Assembly: GCF_033568475.1 (NCBI RefSeq)
Contig: NC_133123.1
Coordinates: 127,940,930 to 128,004,929, forward strand
Source of the DNA: Henckelia pumila
Lineage: Eukaryota > Streptophyta > Magnoliopsida > Lamiales > Gesneriaceae
DNA length: 64,000 nucleotides
Reading direction: 5' to 3'
Shown: positions 11,185-23,737 of the stretch, piece by piece
How the letters are laid out: each line of letters starts with the position of its first letter
How positions within the stretch are numbered: position 1 is the first letter of the stretch
Program-made: the position numbers and the translations under genes
Notes under the pieces: generated by a model
The model's database searches: none
Seen by the model: the letters and a program-made list of their open reading frames with translations, nothing else
What the model was told of the DNA's origin: nothing

Positions 11185-14100
11185 CTAGGTAGTATTAATC
11201 GAAGTAACCTTTATACATCCTTGGCCAAGAGAAGAAACATCGCACAACAAGGCCGTGGAATCCGTTGAATATGTTTCCCATGTTTGGTCCTCACATTGTG
11301 CCAGATGCTCATCAGATTCAGAAGGCTGGGGTGGGATTTCCAATAGTTCAGCATCACTTTCAAGCATTTCCAGTACTTTACTCATCGAGGGTCGATCATC
11401 TGGAGTCATCTGTATGCACCACAGCGCGACTATCGTCATCCTCCTTGTCATTTTTCCCATATTGTCATCAGCAATATCATCCATACTTTTTGCAATTTCA
11501 ATTTCTTTACCTTTGTTTAAGGAATCATAAATCCAATGTGGAAAATACTGAGTACTGGAATTGTCATCATGGTTTGCTGCCAAGTTTTTTTTGAGGCCGA
11601 CTATTTCCACCAGCAACATCCCAAAGCTATATACATCAGCTTTATAAGAGACCCCACCAATGCTTCTGTTGATCAGTTCAGGAGCCACATAACCTATGGT
11701 GCCCCGAGCAGCTGTTAGAGTCACGAAATTTTTTTCAGTGGAGTAAAATTTTGCAAGGCCGAAATCAGATATTTTGGGGTTGAAATTTTCATCCAAAAGT
11801 ATGTTATGAGGCTTGATGTCAAAATGCAGGATTTGGATATCACAACCCCGGTGCAAATACTCGATCCCTCGTGCCACTCCAACCGCAATCTCATACTTCC
11901 TATCCCAACTCAGTGAACTATTTTCTTTGTTTTCATTGTAGATATATTTCTCGAGTGAACCATTAGGCATTAAATCATATACAAGAGCACATTTTGATCT
12001 TTCTGCGCAATATCCGACGAGTTTAATCACATTTATATGATGAATTCTTCCCATGGTTGCAACTTCGTTAATGAAGTCTTGTCCATTTGTGCTAGGCGCG
12101 CTCAACAGTTTTACTGCCACCATATTGCCACTTCGAAGCTTTCCTTTGTAAACGGAACCATATCCTCCTTGGCCCAATTTATCTCGAAATCCTCTGGTCA
12201 TCTTCTTTATGTCGTTGTAGGAGTATCTGATTGGCATGAGATTGTTGTGACTTTGCAAGAATCCTTCTATTAAATCAAACATCGACAAATGCCTCCTTCT
12301 AAGTTTGTAGATTATGAGATAAATAAAAGAAGGCATTAAAAGGATCCTCAATACAAGGGATAGTCCTGCATAAAAAGATTAGAAGGAAAAATCATGATTA
12401 AATTAGCCTAGCTGAAATTGTTGGCTTTCCAAGTCTTAAATATAGCAGTCGTTTTTGTTTCACAAATCAGAATGTAACATAAAAATGAAGAAATAAAAGA
12501 ACATGAAAACAAGAGCTCACCAGCCAAATACACAAGAATTACGAGCATCCCTGCGAGTGCAACATGATTAACAAATCAGACAATAGGTTATTAATTAGAA
12601 AAGGTTATTCAAGGAAGATATGGTTGAACATTGATTATTATTTTTTAAAAAAATTACATTGGCCCCTATAACAAAAATTTTGTTTGGTTGTGACTTGTTC
12701 AAGACTTTTATTAAAAAATGGTGGTTTTGGATAAAATGAGATGCTTGGCTTGGATTTATAAGTGTTAAAAGCACTTAAACTAGGAGTAATTAAATCAAGA
12801 AGCTAAAACTCTAAGAACTAGTTCCATTCAATTACTTGTCTCCAAAATTTCAAGATTTATTTTAATCATAATAATCATTATAATTTTATATAGATAAAAT
12901 ACTTCAGCAAAGCAGTCAAAGCAGGTTGGGCATGTCAGACCAGCCCACCCCGCCAAAAATTGGCGGTTTGGGTTGGGGTTTTACTGGTCCGTTTGGAGAC
13001 GGGCCTAAACGGGCCGCAGGTTGAGGCGAGGCGAGGTAGGGCACTAGTTTTTTTAAAAAATAAAAATTTTAAATTTTTTTAATTATGAGCATAAAAACAC
13101 TCATTTTTAAATAATGTGATTTTAAAATTTTAAAAGTAGTATTTGATATATTTTGAATATCTTATATTTATACCTTTCTTTCTATTTTCTCGAAGGAACA
13201 AGTGAAAAACACTTTTACATACTATCTGCATAGTGTATACTCAAATAATAGATGCAATAATTAGGAGGGCTTAGATTTGAAACCAATAAAAATAAGTTAT
13301 TATTACTTTTTTTTTTCTTTTTTTTCTAGAGATTGTAAAAGTATGTAATTAGACAAGGACAATTCGAGATTGATGGAAAGAATTCTTACGAGCAAGTGTT
13401 TCATAATACCGCGGCTTGTGACTTAGAGGACCTGCATTTTCTCAACCAGGTATAAAAAAGAACAACATTAATTAATTTTCACATATTTAAATTAGTAGAT
13501 ACTAAAGCAAAGGTAAAATGAAAGGAAAAAATGATCCGGCAACTTCTTCTATTTTTAAACTACAAAATGTTAGTTACATGAATTTGTTTAACAATAACCT
13601 CTATTAATTATTTACGCATAATGAAAAGGAATGAGAGTTTGATAAAATATAATAGCTTAAATTACATCTCAAGTGGAGAGTAGAGAATTCTTTTCTTACA
13701 ATAGCCGTAGTATCGAAAAGGGTGCCCTGAGAAAATCCTGTACCCTAAATCTGCAAACAAATTAATATAAGAAATTTCAAATACAAAATTGAATTAAGAA
13801 ATTTAAATTGAATAAAGAATGGTTTGAATAGCTAGCATTGATTTGATTTTCAATGAGTGGAACATTAATTACTTCTTACCATGAGCGATCATGTGGTAGC
13901 TAGCTATTATTACAGATATAGCTAACACATACAGGTGTGCCTGTGATTTCATCCCAATCACAAAATTGCTGTGTACTGCACTTTTCACATAACGCACCAA
14001 CCCATGAAAGTTCAAATCCATATAGCAAAGACTGGTGGATTTTCGAAAGAGAAACAATATTTTTCTTTTTTGCATATATTAATGGGAACGAAGTCATCAG

Positions 14101-14741
14101 AACGAGGTCTATTCTACACATATCCTGGAGATCATCACTCGTATTGAAGTCTCCCACAGTTATATATGTGTGAGGCTGCAGCATGAATGATGATGTATTG
14201 CATTGATTTGTGAAGTCAATGAAGAAAGTAGTAGTGGTATTGTTCATATTGCTGGGCAGCTCAAAAAAGTAATAGGCCATGCCACCGCCCCCGCTCCCGC
14301 TCCCGCTCCCGGCCAGTATTTTCCATAGAAGGCGGGGAAGTTGAGTCTATATTCAGAAGATCCTTCATCCACGCCAGATAATTGTCCCCAGTTGGAAGAA
14401 TACATGGGAAAGGAGCAAGAGTCATGATTGTTTTTAATGGAAGGATCAGCGAGGCGGATGGTGTGGTTTCGGTATTTGAGATTATCTAGATAGATTGAAG
14501 CAGTGGTACTGTTGTTTTCACATGATATTTCATAGCTGCGATTATGATGACCGCAGTATTCTGGATCGTCTTTCAATCGAAAAGGGTAGCTAATGTTATG
14601 GATATTCCCACATGCACGAGGGTTGCAAGTATTCGGATAATATTGTTGGCGTTGCTGTGCATATGAGGATGGTGTTTGAATGAAATGGACTAGAAGGAGG
14701 ATCAAGCATGTCAGAAATCTTGGGAGATAATTTTCACTCAT
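11185..14741 (-). pseudogene. LRK10L: Gene C: LRK10-like receptor kinase, kinase intact, ectodomain broken
   Basis: Five minus-strand exons mirror gene A: about 13880-14741 (ectodomain), 13700-13750, 13390-13431, 12521-12550 and 11185-12365 (membrane segment and kinase). The kinase exon is open from end to end, with [33 protein letters not shown] and a normal C-terminus. The ectodomain begins with a signal peptide and the CG...ISYPF motif. However, after FLSCP (about 14250) the frame is lost by one base, and the other frame resumes at SNMNN. Just before this, a GGGAGC hexamer expansion adds a Gly-Ala linker. A TAG also interrupts the frame near 13900, where gene A has a Tyr codon. If these are real, the gene cannot make a complete receptor, though a truncated kinase-only product remains conceivable. 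Sequencing error in the GC repeat is the main alternative for the frameshift. Confidence 0.68.
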
Positions 14742-15088
14742 CGATATTATTATTTTTCGTGGTGGATTCGACTTGCGAGCTACATATCATGGAGGAGCTT
14801 TTTCAAATTGTTAGATACCAAATCCAAATTTTCTATGGAGTTATTAAATGATTTTGCATTGACTTAATGACTCATTTGCCTAGCTTTTTTCCACAGTGAG
14901 CTGAGTGACTTTTACGCAAGACTAGTATAATGAAATTCAATCAATGTTGTTTGAAGAAAAGACCCATTAATTAAATGCCGTGAATTTGGGATTATTGCGA
15001 ATAGACTCTTGATTGACATATTGACAGTTGACTTAAAATGATGCATGTATAATAATTTGATCGACGATTTCAAAATTGAGAAGCCAGG
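14742..15088. promoter_or_regulatory. Shared divergent promoter of genes C and D with W-box cores
   Basis: The 347 bp between the two start codons holds TTGAC cores at 14859-14863, 15013-15017, 15021-15025 and 15028-15032. The last three form a tight group about 60-80 bp before the gene D ATG, in the same relative place as the cluster before gene B, including the shared string 'gacagttgactt'. Confidence 0.5.
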
Positions 15089-17064
15089 ATGATGGCCGCC
15101 CCTGCATTCATTGTTTTCGCATTTTGGTTGATTTTGTATGCAGGGCTCGGGTTCTGCACGCATGATTGTACGCCGGCCAGGTGCTTTCCTTATGCTGTGG
15201 GTCCGGAAGTTCAATTTCCCTTCAGACTTAAACGTCGACAGCCAAAGTATTGTGGGTACAATCCAGGTTTTGATTTATATTGCAATGAACACAACGATAC
15301 CGTCTTAGAACTGCCTTCCTCCCATAAGTTTACGGTAGAGTTCATTGACTACGATTATCAATCAGTCCATCTTAGAAGTATTACCGGAGGTCGATGCTAC
15401 TCTCAAAACAACCAAATTTATAACTTGTCTGCCTCCCCTTTCCACTTGTTCAACGGAGACTATTTAGTACAAGATTTTACTATTTTTAACTGCTCTGTCA
15501 AAAATAACGATTTGGGTCCATACTCAATGTGTCTAAATCGATCAAGTTATGGAATCTATTCCATTCCCTCTGTTGAGCTTCAGCGCTTCCATTCTTATCG
15601 TTTCGCCTATTGTACCAAGCTTTACAAAGTTTCGCCCGCTCCAGATGTTGATTCCTTTGGACGCTTTGTTATTTTCAATTGGTCGTGTGGCCGATGTGAA
15701 TCCCAATTAAGAAACGGATGCAGCTTGAGGGGTTATGCAACGGGCAATCAATTGTGGTGTAACGGAAAACAAGGTATATAAGTTGCTTATCCCACCTTTT
15801 ACATCATTTGGCTATGGAAACTCATTTTCACTTTACTTTGCAACAGGAAATGCGCAAAAGAGATTAGTGATTTCAGGTGAACTTTTTTATTTCGTTTGAT
15901 TATTTATCAACAATTTAGCCCAGTGTACAAGTATTTATTTATTCTGCAGGTGAGATATTTGGATCTTTTCTCTTTGTGGTGACATTGGCATTTCTCTACC
16001 GTCTTTATGTGTCCATTAGAGAGAATAAAGAGCATCAAAAGAAGATTGAAAGTTTCTTGGAAGATTACAAAGCTCTTAAACCTACTAGATTCTCTTATGC
16101 CAATATAAGGAAGATCACCAATGAGTTCGGTGAAAAATTGGGAGAAGGTGGTTATGGAATTGTCTACAAAGGGAAACTGTCGAGTGAGATTTTTGTCGCA
16201 GTCAAGGTACTCAACAATTCCCATGGAAACGGGGAGGAGTTCGTCAATGAAGTTGGTACGATAGGGAGAATCCACCATGTCAATGTGGTCCGGTTGGTGG
16301 GATATTGTGCCGATGGATTCAGAAGAGCTCTTGTTTACGAATTCCTACCCAATGAGTCACTAGAGAAGTTTATCTTCTTGGAGGGACCTAAGAGAAGCCC
16401 GCTTTCTCGGGAAAAGATACTAGATATTGCTCTGGGAGTCGCCAAAGGGATCGAATATCTTCATCAGGGTTGTGACCAACAGATCCTTCACTTCGACATC
16501 AAGCCAAATAACGTCCTGTTAGACCACAACTTCAACCCCAAGATCTGTGATTTTGGTCTTGCCAAACTCTGTTCCAAGGAACAAAGTGGTGTTTCCATGA
16601 CTGTTGCGAGGGGAACGATGGGCTACATAGCACCTGAGGTGCTATCAAGGACGTTCGGTAGAGTGTCCTATAAGTCGGATGTTTATAGCTTCGGAATGCT
16701 GTTGCTCGAAATGGTTGGAGGGAGGAAGAATGTGGATCGTACGGCAAATACGAGTCAAGTGTACTTTCCCAAATGGATCTATGATCGATTAAATCGAGAA
16801 GAGATATCGGTTCAAATTGATGAGGACGAAGACGAGGAATCTAAGATCACGAGAAAGCTTACAATAGTGGGATTGTGGTGCATTCAATGGAATCCAACTG
16901 ATCGCCCATCTATGAAAAGTGTGGTGCAAATGTTGGAAGGAGATGGAAGCCATCTCAGCATGCCACAGAATCCATTTCCAGCTACAAATACTCCAAACTC
17001 TGTTGCAAGAATGCCTAGAAGACATCATCAGACAGAATTGGAGATTATATCAGAACTTGAGTAA
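15089..17064 (+). CDS. LRK10L: Gene D: intact LRK10-like (WAK-associated) receptor-like protein kinase
   Basis: Three exons, 15089-15773, 15847-15876 and 15950-17064, join in frame to 609 residues. Order: signal peptide (about 1-24), Cys-rich GUB_WAK-type ectodomain with CGYNPGFDL, many N-glycosylation sites, a WAK-associated end with SCGRCESQ (about 210), a membrane helix (about 243-260), then a Ser/Thr kinase with GEGGYG (about 303-308), Lys in VAVK (about 324), HFD (about 419-421), DFG (about 439-441), GTMGYIAPE and WNPTDRPS. It should sit in the plasma membrane with the ectodomain facing the cell wall. HFD in place of HRD makes it a non-RD kinase, a class linked in plants to immune receptors. 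The ligand cannot be read from sequence. The splice phases (1/1) match gene B. It is the only unbroken member of the cluster. A second ATG follows directly after the first. Confidence 0.9.
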
Positions 17065-17185
17065 AACTCTTTGTTTTGGAGGGGGCAAATAACTGATGGC
17101 TCGTATATAAATGTAATGGAGGATATTATCTTGTCTGTTCTGTTTTCAAATAACTTGGATAGCTTAAATTTACCTTTGTTTTAGG
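17065..17185. other. 3' region of gene D
   Basis: The sequence resembles the 3' region of gene B ('ctgttttcaaataacttgga') and probably contains the untranslated tail. Confidence 0.5.
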
Positions 17186-17650
17186 GGTTGTATTCGTGCA
17201 GAGATTTATTGACTTTTTTTAAATGACAGACTTTTGTGGAGTTGATAGATTTTCGCATACTTTTATAGAATCTCACATACTTTTAATGACTTTCACAGAA
17301 TCTTGCGGATTTGTTTTTCATGACTTTTATTGACATTTGTAAACTTTTTTCATGACTTTTATTGGCATTTGTAAATTTTTTTGTAGAACCATATGTGTTT
17401 TGTAATTCATGATTTTGATTATGATTTATTTATTGGAATTATTAATCGAGTATCAATACCTTATATTTATCTCTCTTTAAAATAATTTTATTTCTTTAAA
17501 ATATTTTTACCTATCATATAAATAGTTTTTACTTATCAATTTGGTTAATAAAAATCAATAAGTAGCGTTAAACTTGTTGCAATTTAAGAAATTAATATGA
17601 ATCTATAAAATTTGAAAATATTTAGTTTTATACAGTATAGTATTCTTATT

Positions 17651-17692
<42 letters not shown>

Positions 17693-18526
17693 GTGTTAAT
17701 AATTTTTTAAAACTACGTAAATATATCAAGTCAATATATCTAAATCATATACATATACATATACACATTATTATTATTATATGCATATTTATATTAAAGT
17801 GAATAAAATATAAATTTTGAGTTATAATAAAAATTAAGCGACAAATTAAAAATATAAAAAATAATTAAAACATCAAATTTTATATAATTAATAATGAATT
17901 AATTATAAAAAATAATTATTGTTATTTTAAATTTATGATCAATAAAATATCATAAGTTTTTGTCGTGTAGTATAATAAGTTTTTATTTAAAATTTTTTAT
18001 CAATGTGATTTTAATTCTCGTGATATTTTGTAATTAAAATTCAAAACATTATTAAAGATAAAATTTTTATTTTATTTTATTTTAAAGGGGTGTATTGGTT
18101 CTTAGAAATAAAAAAAATATGTTTGTATATATATTATTTTTAATTTAATATAACTAATATTTATGTGGCTAGTGTATAGACAATTTTAATAGAAATGAAA
18201 AAAAGTGTGAAAATGTCCATCCAAATCTTTAGGTTCAACCAAAGACAATTATGGACATTTTATTGTTGTACATTTGCCTTTAATTATTGTACTTAATAGA
18301 ATTTCATGGAGTTTTTAAAAGTTCATTGACATTTTGAATACCTCTAGACTTTTGTAGAGTTTTTAAAAGTCAAGTTTGAATATCACGTGACTTTTTAAAA
18401 TTCTACAAATCTTCATCTTGAATACCATTAAACTTTTGTGGAGTATATAAAAGTCTAGATTGAATACCTCTAGACTTTTAAACTCCATAAAAGTCATTAA
18501 AAATATACAACAAATACACACTCATA
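17186..18526. repeat. Probable Tourist/Harbinger-like repeat region
   Basis: The left part starts GGGGTTGTATTCGTG and is built from repeats of 'gacttttattgaca'. The right part ends with 'taaactccataaaagtc' and 'atacaacaaatacacac', which pairs with the left end. A second possible start, GGGGTGTATTGGTTC, lies at about 18088, so two elements may be nested. An (AT)n run fills about 17652-17690. No coding frame is present, and the class assignment is tentative. Confidence 0.4.
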
Positions 18527-20059
18527 ATGATCTATATATTTATCTATCTATCTATCTATCTACATTATAAATAAGCCACTTTCCAATTGTGAAATTCCTT
18601 ATATGTCCTCCACTATTTAGTTTAGCAAGTTATTTATTACGTGGGTTAATTTATAATTTCATTGTCTATCTTAACTAATGAATAATTATTAGGTTATGGA
18701 CATTAATAGTTATACATTAAAAAAAATTTATACTTTTTCCTTCTTTACGGTTCTATATATAAATTCTTTGCTATAATAATTTTTCTCAAAATATTATTTA
18801 TTAGTTAGTGTCATTTTGTGTATTAGCTTAAATATTTAATTAATAGATTTAATATTTAATTAATATTTCTCAACTAATACATCAAATTCTTAACATGAAA
18901 ATCTAATTCTCCACATGAAAATTTAGTTAAAAAATGAAATTATTTTTTGTTTGTGAATTAAATGCATGAGATAATATCTTTGATGCTATGTTGGTTTCCT
19001 TGGTTTAATAGTTTAAGTTATCAATAGTCCGTCTTTGTTTTCATTTAATCTTCTTCATCTTGATTTTTCTATGGTTCGGATGATCTATAGAATATAATTA
19101 TCATTTTCACAAAATTATGAGATTATATTAGTTCCAAGGATTTCTTTTGATACTCATTTTGAGCTCTTTCAAATTATATATTATAATATTTTATTTAGTT
19201 GTATTACTTTACATTTTAGGTGCAATAAGTTTTTTAGGATCCCAATTTATTTTAATTAGCGTCTATATATTTGCTTATGTTGCTTAGACCTGGCTACGGT
19301 CCGGGTCCGGGTCCGGGTCGAGAATTGTGAGCTCACAATTTTACCCTCTTAATTACTTATTTGTGGTTCACAAGGTTGTTTGTGCCATTTTTTTTTACTA
19401 ACTTAATATGGTCATTAATAGTATATTTAACTCCACCAAATTTAATAACCTTGTAATTTGAGTGTTTAGTGGAAAATGATGTTTCTAGAAAAAAATAATA
19501 AGGGTTATTGATTGATACATGGTAATTTGGATCCAATGTGTATGCATTTAATTATTTCGGTAAATGTGTGTCACTTATTATGACCGACTACTCATTTTTT
19601 TGTGAAATGAATGTATTTTTTGTTGCCTTTCATCATCTTTAATATAAATATATTTTTTTGTCATCCTTGTATCTTTGATTTTTATTTAAATATGAAGAGT
19701 ATAAAGACATCTACATTTTTCGGTTTGGCTTCTAGATTTTTCTGTTTTTTAACTTTTACATATAATTTTTGGCTAATAGATATACGTAGAATAAAAAGAT
19801 TAAAAAATTAGAAACTCTAAAAAAAAAAGAAAGAAATCCACAAATGCCCTTAAAAAAATATCGGTAAATGTAATTTTTAAAAATGTATTTCCAATTAACG
19901 GAGTGTTTTTCGAATGAAACTGGGTGTTGAGAGCATGTGGATTTTAAGTGAGCTTTTGTAAATTTTACTTACGTCTATTTGCACTACAATTTGATTAGTG
20001 TGATTTATTTTTTATTTTATTCAACTCATAATACACAATTTTTATTAAAATCTAATTAT
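18527..20059. other. Noncoding, AT-rich
   Basis: It contains a TCTA microsatellite (about 18537-18562) and a triple GGGTCC-type repeat near 19300-19319. The 66-codon frame at 19611-19811 is low complexity. No supported gene is seen. Confidence 0.5.
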
Positions 20060-21130
20060 AAATATTTAACCCCTGTGAAAATAATTTTTAAATATATTCA
20101 ACCCATAATACACAATTTTTATTAAAATCTAATTATAAATATTTAGCAAACATTTTTTGTCTTATTAATTTTATTTTTAATTTTAATTTTATTATGATTA
20201 TATAATTATTTTTTCTAAAAAATATTATTATGTTATCTTGTTATCATTATTTTATTAAATTTTCTTCTTGTTTCCAACTTTTCCATTAAACATGCATTCA
20301 TAAACAAGTATTTAAATAATTTCAAGTACTAAAATATTGAACTAAACCGATAAGTTTAAACATATTGCTTTTTCGATTTAGAACTATATATTATTGAACT
20401 AAAATTTAAATTTTTCGAAAATATGCATTGCACAATTTGTAATAAATAATTAAAAAAATAACATGCTTATATAATTCTAAATCAAAAAAGTAACATTCAA
20501 TAACTTATTATCATTTGGTTCAATATTTTGGTATTTTTAGATATTTAAATCTTTATTTATGAATCATGTTTAATGGAAAAGTTGAAGACAGAAAAGTGAT
20601 TTGATAAAATAATTATAACGAGATAAAATAATAATTTTTTTTAGAAATAAATTAATTATAAATTATAAATTAAAATTAAAAATTAAAATAAATAAAATTA
20701 AAAATATTTGAAAAATATTTTATAATTAGATATTAATAAATATTGTGTATTATTATTTAATGCAAATTTTGCAATGCATTTTAAAAAATTTAGATTTTGG
20801 TTCAAAAATCTATAATCCTAAATTGAAAAATAATATGAATGAAATTATAATTTTGATTTAATATTTTGGTACTTTTAGGTATTTAAATCTCGTTTATGAA
20901 TGCATTTTTAATTGATAAGTTGGAAACAAGAAGAAAGTTTAATAAAACAATGATAACAAGATAAAATAATAACATTTTTTAGAAAATAATTATATAATCA
21001 TAATAAATTAAAAATAAAAGTAATAAAACAAAAAGTGTTTTCTAAATATTTTATAATTAGATTTTAATAAAAATTGTGTATTATGGGTTTAATAGATTTA
21101 AAAATTATTTTTACAGAGGTCAAATATGCA
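20060..21130. repeat. Fold-back repeat of about 1.1 kb
   Basis: The arm at about 20060-20345 ('ccataatacacaatttttat', 'tgtttccaacttttccatta') recurs inverted at about 20850-21120 ('ttgataagttggaaacaaga', 'ataaaaattgtgtattatgg'). A further inverted, more diverged copy lies at about 20515-20760 ('tttaatggaaaagttgaaga'). The three arms suggest a fold-back element or one MITE inserted next to another. Confidence 0.6.
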
Positions 21131-22004
21131 TTTTTAATATGTCACAGGGGTATTTGGTGCAAAAAAAATCAAAATCTTTGACCAGTTGCATGAGGAACGC
21201 GTGCGCAACAATCACTCATCTTAAATTTTAAACGGTTAAAAGGTCGGGATTGAAGATTCCTATTAAAATTTCTGTACATTTTCAATATTTCACAGAGGTA
21301 TTTGGTACAAATAAATCAATTATTTACCGTGATTAATGAAACTAATATTACAAAGCACGCACTACTCTGTATTTTACAAACTTAACTATCATATATATCA
21401 CACAAAGTAATGTTTTGAAAGTAAATGAGATGACAACTTTCGAAAGTAACATGTTTAATTAAAATAATGCCAATGATTAGCTTTATTTAGCCACAAGGTA
21501 AGAATGACAGCACAACAAATAAATATAAGAAGCCACGGCTATTGGCAAAGAACAGGCAGATGCAAATGCAAAATCAACACGACAAAAAGGGACCATTCTG
21601 GTATGCCAGGAAATTCATACACACAGTAGCAGCTCCAAATGTGTGGGGTGTGGGATATTCGTTCGAGAGAAAATTCCAGTAACTTTAAACAGAAATTTCC
21701 AATTAAGATAATATATTATTCATCGAATTAAAAAAGAAGAAGAAATTGACACCAGTTGGCCCTCTTCCCATATATTATTCCCATTAAAAACCAAAAAAAC
21801 AAGTCTCTCATATTACATAAAAATAGAGCAGAAATCAATTGCCTTAGAAATCCAGAAGCAGGGGGCTTAGCTTTGCAAGAGTAGGAGAGAATAATGGAGC
21901 GGCAGATCAAGCTCGCAAGGCAATAAGCAAAGATTTCTGTAAAAGAGAAAATGGGTCAAACTGCTTATTAGAATCAAGGGGAAAACGGGGGAGGGAGATG
22001 AATC
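21131..22004. other. Noncoding
   Basis: The phrase 'acagaggtatttggtacaaa' occurs twice near 21290 and 21150 (as 'acaggggtatttggtgcaaa'), marking a small local duplication. Short open frames on the minus strand here have no recognisable domain. Confidence 0.4.
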
Positions 22005-22125
22005 GACATGAAGTGGGAGCGTGAAATTTGGTGGCGGGAGTCTCTGGAGGGGAAGTAAATAAAAAGAAATGAAGCGGGAGCGTGAAATTTGGGGGCGGGA
22101 GTGTCTGGAGGGGAAGTAAAAAATA
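22005..22125. repeat. Tandem repeat, two units of about 60 bp
   Basis: The unit 'gcgggagcgtgaaatttggg' followed by 'ggcgggagt.tctggagggg' and 'aagtaaa' occurs twice in succession (about 22010 and 22072). It is GC-rich compared with its surroundings. Confidence 0.7.
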
Positions 22126-23439
22126 TTTCTTTTTAACTCTTAATAAAAATAAGATAACTTTAAAATTCCGAAAAAAAATCTGAATTGATCTGTATAAAAT
22201 TTTGTAAAAAAAATCCAATCAAATCAAATTATATAAAAGTGATTATTTATAGTAGATTATTATCTAATAAAATTTAAATTTTAATAAAGATATGCTTTTA
22301 TATTTAAATCTATTTATATTGCATTTATATAAACAAAACTTTTTTTTTAAGAAATCTCTATTAGTTTTAGGGTGGATGGCTTCCACTCGAATTTTTTTTA
22401 AAAAATATTATGATGAATTTTTTAGATTAAAGTAAAATTAATTAATAAAAAATTTTCAATAACTCTAGGAGTTACTACTATTGTATCCTAATGATCACTA
22501 ACACATTATGTTACTCATAAATAAACTCAAAAGCATGAATATAACAAAAACAATTACTTAGAACGAAGTAATGTCGTATAACAATTCAGTAGTATAATTA
22601 GTACACAAATACTGAAAAGTATAAACCGAACGAGTAAGAAAATAGTTAAGCAAACCGAGGTCTGTAACTAGTACATTTTTCTTAAAACAGATTCGTCCCC
22701 TCCGGAGTGTGCTTCGAGGATTACACGGACGCTTGTTTTTCAGGATACAACGGAAAAACCTTGTAGACACCTAGCACTAGGGCACTACACCAGCAAACCG
22801 AGAATGTACCTAAACAGTATCACGACGAGGCAGATGCGCAAGATAAAAAAAAAACTGAAGCGGAGCAGAGTACAAAAAGTAGGAGAGGAATTCAAAACTG
22901 GTGTGTTTTGAAGGACTACATACTGCCACTATTTATAGGGCTATAGTTGGACAGATGAAAGGCCAAAGGTTGGCAACTTAAGTACCAAAAGACTGGGCAA
23001 CAGAATCACCAACGGACATCCAGTTGAAGGGTCTCATCCAGAAGCTTCTCATGGCATGTGGAAGGTCAAACAAGTCAAGTCTTTTTCAGTGCAAATCGGG
23101 CCCTTGATTTGCATGTACAGCCGTTCTTGCAAATTAAGAATACTTCACACATGACTCTCTCTTATAAAATTTAGTTCTCACTTCAGATGAAACCGAAAAA
23201 ATCTAAAATAAGAACATAATAAATCAAACACCGAAACTAAAGTTTATAAGGTTCGGTTTCGAATTATATATCTCAATTCTCAAAATTGAACCAAACGAAA
23301 AAATCAAAATTTTATTAAATTATTCTTTTTTTTTTCTAAAAATAGGATCATTTTCAGTAATTTTTAGTTGATTATTGTTTATTTAATTCATTTAGACTTT
23401 ATATTTATTTAAATGTTAAAAAACCGAACCGAAAAAAAA
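22126..23439. other. Noncoding, with an LTR- or leader-like GC-richer block
   Basis: From about 22560 to 23190 the base composition is less AT-rich than the flanks. On the minus strand a TATA-like CTATAAATAG lies at about 22930-22940. This resembles the promoter part of a retroelement LTR, but I find no TG..CA ends, primer site or coding region to confirm it. Confidence 0.3.
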
Positions 23440-23737
23440 TATCATTCGAAACCTTTAGAAGCGGTATATTAAAACAATTATCCACCACTTCAGAATCCAA
23501 GGTTTTCAAAGCGGTCTTTAACCGCTGTAATACATCGTGTATAGAAGCGTTTTAAACAAACCGTTGCTAACGGACATCTGTAGGAGCGAAAGTGTAACCG
23601 CTTGAAATACATATCAATTAAAGCGGGTTTAGCAGCGGTTAAGGGGGAACCGCATGTGTTAATCAATACAATTCAATCGGTTTTGAAACCGCTGCTAAAC
23701 TACCGGTTCTATTTCCCATTTTTTTTGTAGTACCCGT
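23440..23737. mobile_element. CACTA-like transposon end with subterminal repeats
   Basis: Short copies of AGCGGTTT/AAACCGCT in both orientations crowd this interval (for example 'aaagcggtctttaaccgctg', 'agcagcggttaagggggaac', 'gaaaccgctgctaaac'). They stop at 'ttttttttgtagt', whose complement ACTACAAAAAAAA resembles the CACTACAA.. terminus of CACTA (En/Spm) elements. Subterminal arrays of exactly this kind bind the CACTA transposase. The other end was not located. Confidence 0.5.

Larger units (their letters stand above)
10965..17190. repeat. Segmental duplication unit 2 (genes C and D)
   Basis: This is the second copy of the divergent receptor-kinase pair, collinear with 3110-8890: exon order, exon phases and intron positions agree for A/C and for B/D. 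Intron and promoter lengths differ because of insertions such as the hairpin MITE in gene A. Confidence 0.75.

Noticed and set aside
21907-22218. 103-residue minus-strand frame
   Set aside because: It overlaps the 60-bp tandem repeat and low-complexity sequence, with no recognisable domain.
22560-23190. Integrated pararetrovirus or full LTR element
   Set aside because: Only a TATA-like promoter and GC-richer composition are visible; no viral or retroelement coding motif, no TG..CA ends.
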